From: Moraxellaceae bacterium
GTDB taxonomy: Bacteria; Pseudomonadota; Gammaproteobacteria; Pseudomonadales; Moraxellaceae
Length of the DNA stretch: 19,159 bases
Reading direction: 5' to 3'
NCBI GenBank assembly: GCA_014378805.1
Contig: JACMMY010000284.1
Location: 1-19,159 of the forward strand
The position numbers and the translations under genes were made by a program. Positions 14,547-19,159 of this stretch are shown one piece after another. The notes under the pieces were generated by a model. It saw only the letters and a list, made by a program, of their open reading frames with translations, made no database searches and was not told the origin of the DNA. Positions within the stretch are counted from its first letter, which is position 1, and every line of letters begins with the position of its first letter.

Positions 14547-16169
14547 ATGGTATCTTCTCAACGCGCTAAAAAGCCAAAAAAAGTATTTTATGCTAAGCTG
14601 AAGCCTTCCTCTTCTCAAACTTTTTCTGATTCAGTCGTTATTTCCCTTCATCGGGATTTGCAACTCGCAGCTTGGTTGACGCCGAGTCATGAAACGCACT
14701 TTTTCTTAGGTCTTGCATTTTATAAGAGTGGTCATTTTCCGCAGGCACAAGAAAATTACCTGCAAGCGTTAACCTATAAACCTGACTCTCCAGAAGCGCG
14801 ATTTAATCTGGCATTAGCTTATGAAGCAGATAGGAATTTTGAGCAGGCTTATCGAGTCTATGAGTTTGTTATTAAGCTCAACACCCAGTTTAATGAAGCA
14901 GCCTTTGGTAATCTAATCGCCCTCCATAATACTTGTTACCCATTTGATATGCCGCGTCAGCTGGAGATTCTTCAACTTTATCGTAGCACTTACGAAAATC
15001 AAGCAAACATAAACTCACCAAAAGAGTTAATTTCAACTGTGCGGAAATCGCTACGAATTGGATTTGTTTCAGCAGATTTGCGCGAACATCCTGTCGGCTA
15101 CTTCTTAGAGAATACCTTAGAACAATTCAGGCAAGACCCAAGTTTAAGTTCGCAGTTGATACTGATCGCGTATCATAATCAAGCCAAGCAGGATGATTTT
15201 ACTTTCAAGCTGCATGAGTATTTCGATGCGTGGTATCGAACTGATGGATGGACCGATGAACGATTCTTGGAACAGATTAAGCAGGATAAGATTGATATTT
15301 TGATTGATTTGTCAGGTCATACGAGAGGACATCGTTTACCCGTATTTGCGAAAAGAGCCGCGCCTCTGCAAGTGAGTTGGTTGGGGTATTGGGGATCAAC
15401 AGGACTTACGGCGATAGATTATGTGATTGCTGATCCTTTTTGTGTACCAGAGCCTGAGGCGTTATGGTTTTCTGAAAAAATTTGGCGCCTGCCTCATTTA
15501 CGATATTGCTTTTCAATTCCAGAGGCTGCACCTGATGTTGCGTTATCGCCGTGTTTGGCGCGGCAACAAATAATTTTTGGTTGTTATCAGAAATTAATCA
15601 AAATTAACCAAGTCATTTTGCAATGTTGGGCTCAAATTTTATCAGCTTGCCCTGCTGCTCGTTTACGGATTCAATCAAAAGATTTAGATCAGGTAAACGA
15701 GAAAGCGCAATTATTTGCACGGATGCAAGAGGTCGGAATAAACACACAACAAATCGATTTAAAAGGATCAACCTCTCGTGCTGAGTATTTGGCGTCTTAC
15801 TCGGAAGTAGATATCCTCCTTGATACATTTCATTATTCGGGCGGTACGACGACCGCTGAAGCACTCTGGATGGGTGTTCCAACCTTGACCTTGGCCGTGC
15901 CAAGTATGCTTGGTCGACAAGGTGAGGCACTGATGATCAATGCGGGGCTCTCAGATTGGGTTTCGTATACCGAGGAAGACTACATTCAGAAAGCAATTGA
16001 CTGGGGACATGCGGATGAATTAATGCGCCAAGCACTCGCAACGCTTCGTCAAGACATGCGTGAACAAGTGAGAGTGAGTCCTGTTTTTGATGGAAAACAG
16101 TTTGCACAAGAATTTGTGGATGCTATGTATGGCATGTGGAATGAAAAATATCTTAATTCCAAAAACTAG
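14547..16169 (+). CDS. GT41 protein glycosyltransferase (O-GlcNAc transferase/SPINDLY-like)
   Basis: Two TPR repeats (about 50-117) precede a GT41 catalytic region (168-530). Family landmarks are SLRIGFVSADLREHPVGYFL with H181 at the position of the proposed OGT active-site His, DLSGHTRGHRLPVFAKRAAP with QVSWLGYWGSTG, FGCYQKLIKIN with K352 at the UDP-contacting Lys, and SGGTTTAEALWMGVPTLTL in the nucleotide-sugar site. Known members transfer GlcNAc, or another sugar, from a UDP-sugar to Ser/Thr of proteins; some bacterial relatives act on flagellin or adhesins. Eukaryotic OGT and many bacterial SPINDLY proteins carry more TPRs, so the substrate-binding arm is short. No acceptor gene is adjacent. 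The ATG at 14547 has no clear ribosome site. Confidence 0.82.
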   Translation: MVSSQRAKKPKKVFYAKLKPSSSQTFSDSVVISLHRDLQLAAWLTPSHETHFFLGLAFYKSGHFPQAQENYLQALTYKPDSPEARFNLALAYEADRNFEQAYRVYEFVIKLNTQFNEAAFGNLIALHNTCYPFDMPRQLEILQLYRSTYENQANINSPKELISTVRKSLRIGFVSADLREHPVGYFLENTLEQFRQDPSLSSQLILIAYHNQAKQDDFTFKLHEYFDAWYRTDGWTDERFLEQIKQDKIDILIDLSGHTRGHRLPVFAKRAAPLQVSWLGYWGSTGLTAIDYVIADPFCVPEPEALWFSEKIWRLPHLRYCFSIPEAAPDVALSPCLARQQIIFGCYQKLIKINQVILQCWAQILSACPAARLRIQSKDLDQVNEKAQLFARMQEVGINTQQIDLKGSTSRAEYLASYSEVDILLDTFHYSGGTTTAEALWMGVPTLTLAVPSMLGRQGEALMINAGLSDWVSYTEEDYIQKAIDWGHADELMRQALATLRQDMREQVRVSPVFDGKQFAQEFVDAMYGMWNEKYLNSKN

Positions 16170-16326
16170 AGTCTGTTGACACTTTACAGAATATTATATT
16201 TTTTGGGCTGCGCGTTTCGATGTTACTCAACGAGTTATGACGCTTATTGAGCAACCATAGAAATGTATAGCATGTGATTGGAAAGTGATCGTTCATGGGA
16301 GAGGTGAACTCGTGCTAGAGGGTGAT

Positions 16327-17634
16327 TTATTCAACCAGCCGTTCTTTCGGAAAGCAGCACATAAATGTCGAGCCTTTTTCACGAGTTGAAGTAATTTCTA
16401 AATAACCATCATGTTGTAACATCACATGTTTGACGATGGCGAGTCCTAAGCCTGTCCCACCTGTATCACGGCTGCGATTACTGTCAATGCGATAGAAGCG
16501 TTCGGTTAAACGCGGTAAGTGATGAGCGTCAATGCCAAGACCATTATCGATCACTGCAAAGCAACTTTTCTCTCCATCATCAAACCAACGTACACGAATA
16601 ACCCCTTGCTTCGGTGTGTATTTGATCGCGTTGGTAATCAGGTTGGTGAATGCGCTTGTCAATTCTTGTTCGCCACCGTATAGATTTCGAAAGCTTTCCA
16701 TTTCTAAATGCAATTCATGTTTGAATTCAGCGTTATAAGCTTGCGCATCATCAAATATTTTATGCAATAAATGCGGCATATCTATGACTTTATGATGGGT
16801 TGGCTCGCTATTATTTTCAAGTCGAGAGAGCAGCAACAGGTCATTGACAATATGTGTCATGCGTGTGGTCTGTTGACGCATTTGCTCAAAACCACGACGC
16901 CAGCGTGGGTTCAAGTCATCTTGGTCAATAAAGGTTTCTAAATATCCAGATAATACAGTGAGGGGTGTGCGTAATTCGTGGGAAACATTATCAACAAAGT
17001 CTTTACGCATCATTTCTAATTTGTGCACACGGGTGACATCATAAGCAACTAGCAGGCGATCATTTTTGCCGAATCGAGTGAGCTTACATTGAATATAATG
17101 GGCTTCATCGACCCAAGAAGTGAGTTTGATTTCTTGGCTATAATTACCTTGTTGGTAGTAGCGCACAAATTCGGGTGCGCGGCAAAAGAACAGAATATTG
17201 CGTCCTTGATCGCCTGATTTTAGGCCTAGGATTTTTTCTGCCGCAGGATTCCACCACTCAATGAGTGAGTTCGCATCAATAAGAACTACGGCTTCTTCCA
17301 TTGCTGCGACAGACTCCTGAGCACGACTAATGACGCCCATTAAGCTTTTACGTGACCGAGTTTCACTGCTTTGGATGCGGGTAATGTTATATAGAATTGC
17401 AGCCCAAACACCGCTGAGTTCAGGGGGGTCTTCTTGCGGTGAGCTCTCTACCCAGCGAAATAAACGATAGAGCGAATATAGTTGGTACATGACAAAAAAC
17501 ACCAAACCCAACATTAACGCGAACCAAGGTTTACCGAAAAACAAGCCGATCATTGGGCTGAATAGCATCACAGCCAAGAGTCGCAAGAGGTCTTGGTAGA
17601 TGAAGTGGAGTAAGGATGTTGAGGTTTTTATCAT
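16327..17634 (-). CDS. phoR: Phosphate-regulon sensor kinase PhoR
   Basis: The inner-membrane histidine kinase that phosphorylates PhoB when phosphate is scarce. Two membrane helices near the N-terminus (about 15-34 and 37-57) have almost no periplasmic loop, as in PhoR. A PAS domain (about 105-200) follows, then HisKA with phospho-acceptor H219 in NVSHELRTPLTVLSGYLE. The ATPase domain has an N-box (TNAIKYTP), DNGLGID and GTGLGLAIVKH. At 435 residues it matches the E. coli protein closely. It follows phoB by 59 bp in the same direction and ends convergently with the GT41 gene; I saw no terminator in the 157 bp between them. Confidence 0.93.
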   Translation of the reverse strand: MIKTSTSLLHFIYQDLLRLLAVMLFSPMIGLFFGKPWFALMLGLVFFVMYQLYSLYRLFRWVESSPQEDPPELSGVWAAILYNITRIQSSETRSRKSLMGVISRAQESVAAMEEAVVLIDANSLIEWWNPAAEKILGLKSGDQGRNILFFCRAPEFVRYYQQGNYSQEIKLTSWVDEAHYIQCKLTRFGKNDRLLVAYDVTRVHKLEMMRKDFVDNVSHELRTPLTVLSGYLETFIDQDDLNPRWRRGFEQMRQQTTRMTHIVNDLLLLSRLENNSEPTHHKVIDMPHLLHKIFDDAQAYNAEFKHELHLEMESFRNLYGGEQELTSAFTNLITNAIKYTPKQGVIRVRWFDDGEKSCFAVIDNGLGIDAHHLPRLTERFYRIDSNRSRDTGGTGLGLAIVKHVMLQHDGYLEITSTREKGSTFMCCFPKERLVE

Positions 17635-17693
17635 CGTTTCATTTTAGCCGATTTGGATGGGGCTTTTAGATCATTATTAACAAAATAAACGAA

Positions 17694-18422
17694 TTATAAC
17701 GAACTGACCTGCGCCTCAATCCGTGTCGAGAAACGATAACCCGTCCCGCGAACCGTTTGAATAAAGCGATCAAAACCATGCGGCTCTAGCACTTTGCGTA
17801 AGCGACGAATATGTACGTCAATCGTACGATCTTCGACGTAGACATTACCACCCCAGACTTGATCGAGCATCTGGGTGCGGGTATAAGCGCGTTCAGGATG
17901 GGTCATAAAAAAGGCAAGTAAACGGTATTCAGTTGGACCCATTTCGACCGTGTGTGCGCCGACGCTGATGCGTTGGCTGACAGGATCTAGCGTTAATCCG
18001 TCTGCATTAATTGCACGCTCTGCATTCAGTGCGCTGGCGCGGCGCAGGACGGCTTTTATGCGTGAAACCAGTTCTCGCGTCGAGAAGGGTTTGGTGATGT
18101 AATCATCCGCACCTGCATCTAATCCTTGAACTTTATGATCTTCTTCGCCGCGTGCAGTCAGCATAATCACGGGAATTTCTGAAAGTGATTCGTCTTTTTT
18201 TAGACGGCGACAGAGTTCAATGCCGTTCATGTTACCAGGCATCATCCAGTCGAGCAGGATGAGTGTGGGACGTTGATCGACAATCATCGCGTGTGCTGTG
18301 CGAGCATCTTCTGCTTCGATGCAGTCAAAACCTGCCAGGTCTAACGCGGTATGAATCATTTCACGAATCGGCGCTTCATCGTCGACAATCAAAATACGGT
18401 CTGTCATGGTCACATGATCCAT
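17694..18422 (-). CDS. phoB: Phosphate-regulon response regulator PhoB
   Basis: An OmpR-type regulator activated by PhoR. The receiver domain (about 7-122) has the acidic pair D14-D15, phospho-acceptor D58 in LILLDWMMPG, T in MLTARGEEDHKV and K in YITKPFS. The winged-helix DNA-binding domain (about 140-236) ends in RTIDVHIRRLRKVL...VRGTGYRF. The ATG at 18422 lacks a ribosome site; the second Met at 18407 aligns better with known PhoB N-termini (MTDRILIVDDEAPIRE) and may be the true start. A Pho box lies 104 bp upstream, suggesting autoregulation. phoR follows in the same operon. Confidence 0.95.
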   Translation of the reverse strand: MDHVTMTDRILIVDDEAPIREMIHTALDLAGFDCIEAEDARTAHAMIVDQRPTLILLDWMMPGNMNGIELCRRLKKDESLSEIPVIMLTARGEEDHKVQGLDAGADDYITKPFSTRELVSRIKAVLRRASALNAERAINADGLTLDPVSQRISVGAHTVEMGPTEYRLLAFFMTHPERAYTRTQMLDQVWGGNVYVEDRTIDVHIRRLRKVLEPHGFDRFIQTVRGTGYRFSTRIEAQVSSL

Positions 18423-18525
18423 TTAAGGCAATACATGAGGATACTTATCAAGTCATGTATGCGAGTTTTCATTGTTATAAGTGTGAATGATGATTCTAAG
18501 TTCGAAAAATCACGATGCACTAATA

Positions 18526-18543
18526 ATGACAGTAATATTACAA
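18526..18543 (-). promoter_or_regulatory. Pho box upstream of phoB
   Basis: On the minus strand the site reads TTGTAATATTACTGTCAT. It has two 7-base halves 11 bp apart; the second is a perfect CTGTCAT and the first matches at 5 of 7. Against the E. coli consensus CTGTCATAWAWCTGTCAY 15 of 18 positions agree. A PhoB-dependent start would lie about 80 bp ahead of the gene; the -10 is weak. Confidence 0.65.
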
Positions 18544-18776
18544 CTAATATTGTGACGTTTTGATTACAGTTCGCTTTTTGTGTTGTTTTTTAGAAAACAG
18601 ATTTTTGATCAGGGTTTTTTGGGAATTTGCGCCAATGACGGCGTTAAATGCCAATGCTAATGTTGTGATCGTTTTTAATATCTAGTATTGCGACTGCTGT
18701 CTTTGTAGTATGCTTGAGTTTTCGTATTTTATTAAAAACTTCTTACGGCTTACGCCGATTTTGTGGACTTTCTACT
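18544..18776 (+). promoter_or_regulatory. Upstream region of the SCP-2-like gene
   Basis: The rest of the 354-bp divergent gap. A weak sigma-70-like pair is possible on the plus strand: TTGTAG (18703-18708), 16 bp, TATTTT (18725-18730), about 45 bp before the start. Nothing else is recognised. Confidence 0.25.
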
Positions 18777-19159
18777 ATGGCTATTCCCGTCGTTCAGCTC
18801 CCATTACTTAATTTATCGACGCATCCATTTGATTTGTTATTAGCAGGCATTGGCCTGCGAATGATGCAGTTAGCGCGTACCAGTAAGCCTTTTCAAGCAC
18901 TGCTCGTCGATCGTCATTTTGTCATGCAAATGGAGTCATTAGACGGTATTGCACGCAATTTTACGATTGCCAATGGTTCCGTCTCGATGGCGAGTGGTCA
19001 TGCGCCAAAAGCTGATTTTACTTTGCGTTTTCGCGATGGTAATCAAGCAATTAAGATTCTGACCCAAGGTAAACCAGCGGCATTTATGGTCGGTATGCAA
19101 GATGGTTCTGTGCAAATGGAAGGTGATTTTAGTTTGTTGATGTGGTTTAACCAAGCATC
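18777..19159 (+). CDS. SCP-2-like lipid-binding protein, N-terminal part
   Basis: An ATG at 18777 opens a frame that stays open for 127 codons to the window edge, so the gene is partial. The product begins MAIPVVQLPLLNLSTHPFDL and continues ...FTIANGSVSMASGHAPKADF, FRDGNQAIKILTQGKPAAFM, then DGSVQMEGDFSLLMWF. The alternation of an N-terminal helix, short strands, a DxTLxF strand and a MEGDFSLL segment matches the sterol-carrier-protein-2 fold, whose members bind lipids or serve as accessory parts (UbiJ-type). The family call is by pattern only. GGA 12 nt upstream is a weak ribosome site. Confidence 0.65.
   Translation, partial: MAIPVVQLPLLNLSTHPFDLLLAGIGLRMMQLARTSKPFQALLVDRHFVMQMESLDGIARNFTIANGSVSMASGHAPKADFTLRFRDGNQAIKILTQGKPAAFMVGMQDGSVQMEGDFSLLMWFNQA

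Noticed and set aside
16170..16326. Possible bidirectional terminator between GT41 gene and phoR
   Set aside because: No stem with an adjacent T-run could be found in this convergent gap.

Overview
The window looks like chromosomal core DNA of a gammaproteobacterium, most likely a member of the Moraxellaceae (Acinetobacter/Psychrobacter relatives). The basis is the product set: an Hsp33 with a CXC...CXXC switch, a gamma-type CysK, an E. coli-length Ppa, a PhoB/PhoR pair, and a hydrolase resembling Moraxella/Psychrobacter family V lipases. The genus assignment is inference. No rRNA, tRNA, CRISPR array, IS element, integrase or phage gene was recognised.

Layout. (1) 1-2.15 kb, minus strand: a secreted protein with three DUF3761-like repeats, then an M14-type zinc carboxypeptidase. 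(2) 2.16-6.25 kb, minus strand: an apparent operon of outer-membrane porin, small PstS-like periplasmic protein, and membrane-bound GGDEF/EAL protein whose EAL domain is cut off. (3) 6.5-9.3 kb, minus strand: an alpha/beta hydrolase with a clear terminator, and MetY. (4) 9.6-12.9 kb, plus strand: CysK (divergent from MetY), a MAPEG protein, Ppa and Hsp33. (5) 12.9-16.2 kb, plus strand: a detached C-terminal half of an EAL domain fused onto the end of hslO, a CAD-type zinc alcohol dehydrogenase, and a GT41 (O-GlcNAc-transferase/SPINDLY-like) protein. (6) 16.3-18.4 kb, minus strand: phoR and phoB with a good Pho box upstream. (7) From 18.78 kb, plus strand: the start of an SCP-2-like lipid-binding protein that runs off the window.

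The main discovery is a structural rearrangement. The GGDEF/EAL gene reads correctly on the minus strand down to residue I712 (position 2304) and then becomes unrelated sequence. Its missing 126 C-terminal residues lie on the plus strand from 12914, immediately after the hslO stop. Both break sites contain the same five bases, TGATT, in opposite orientation. Flipping the 10,610-bp segment 2304-12913 restores one uninterrupted 838-codon gene and leaves hslO with the same stop codon. So the porin, PstS-like, hydrolase, metY, cysK, MAPEG, ppa and hslO block appears inverted relative to its ancestor. A perfect 18-bp-arm hairpin sits 16 bp from the left break. No recombinase or long inverted repeat is visible, so a one-off microhomology event, or a strain- or assembly-specific variant, is more likely than a programmed switch.

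Functionally the window links c-di-GMP signalling (now probably cyclase-only), sulfur amino-acid synthesis (MetY and CysK, divergently transcribed and both sulfide-consuming), phosphate control (PhoBR, Ppa, a PstS-like protein), redox chaperoning (Hsp33) and protein glycosylation (GT41). Several short palindromes in the intergenic regions are candidate operators or small repeats.
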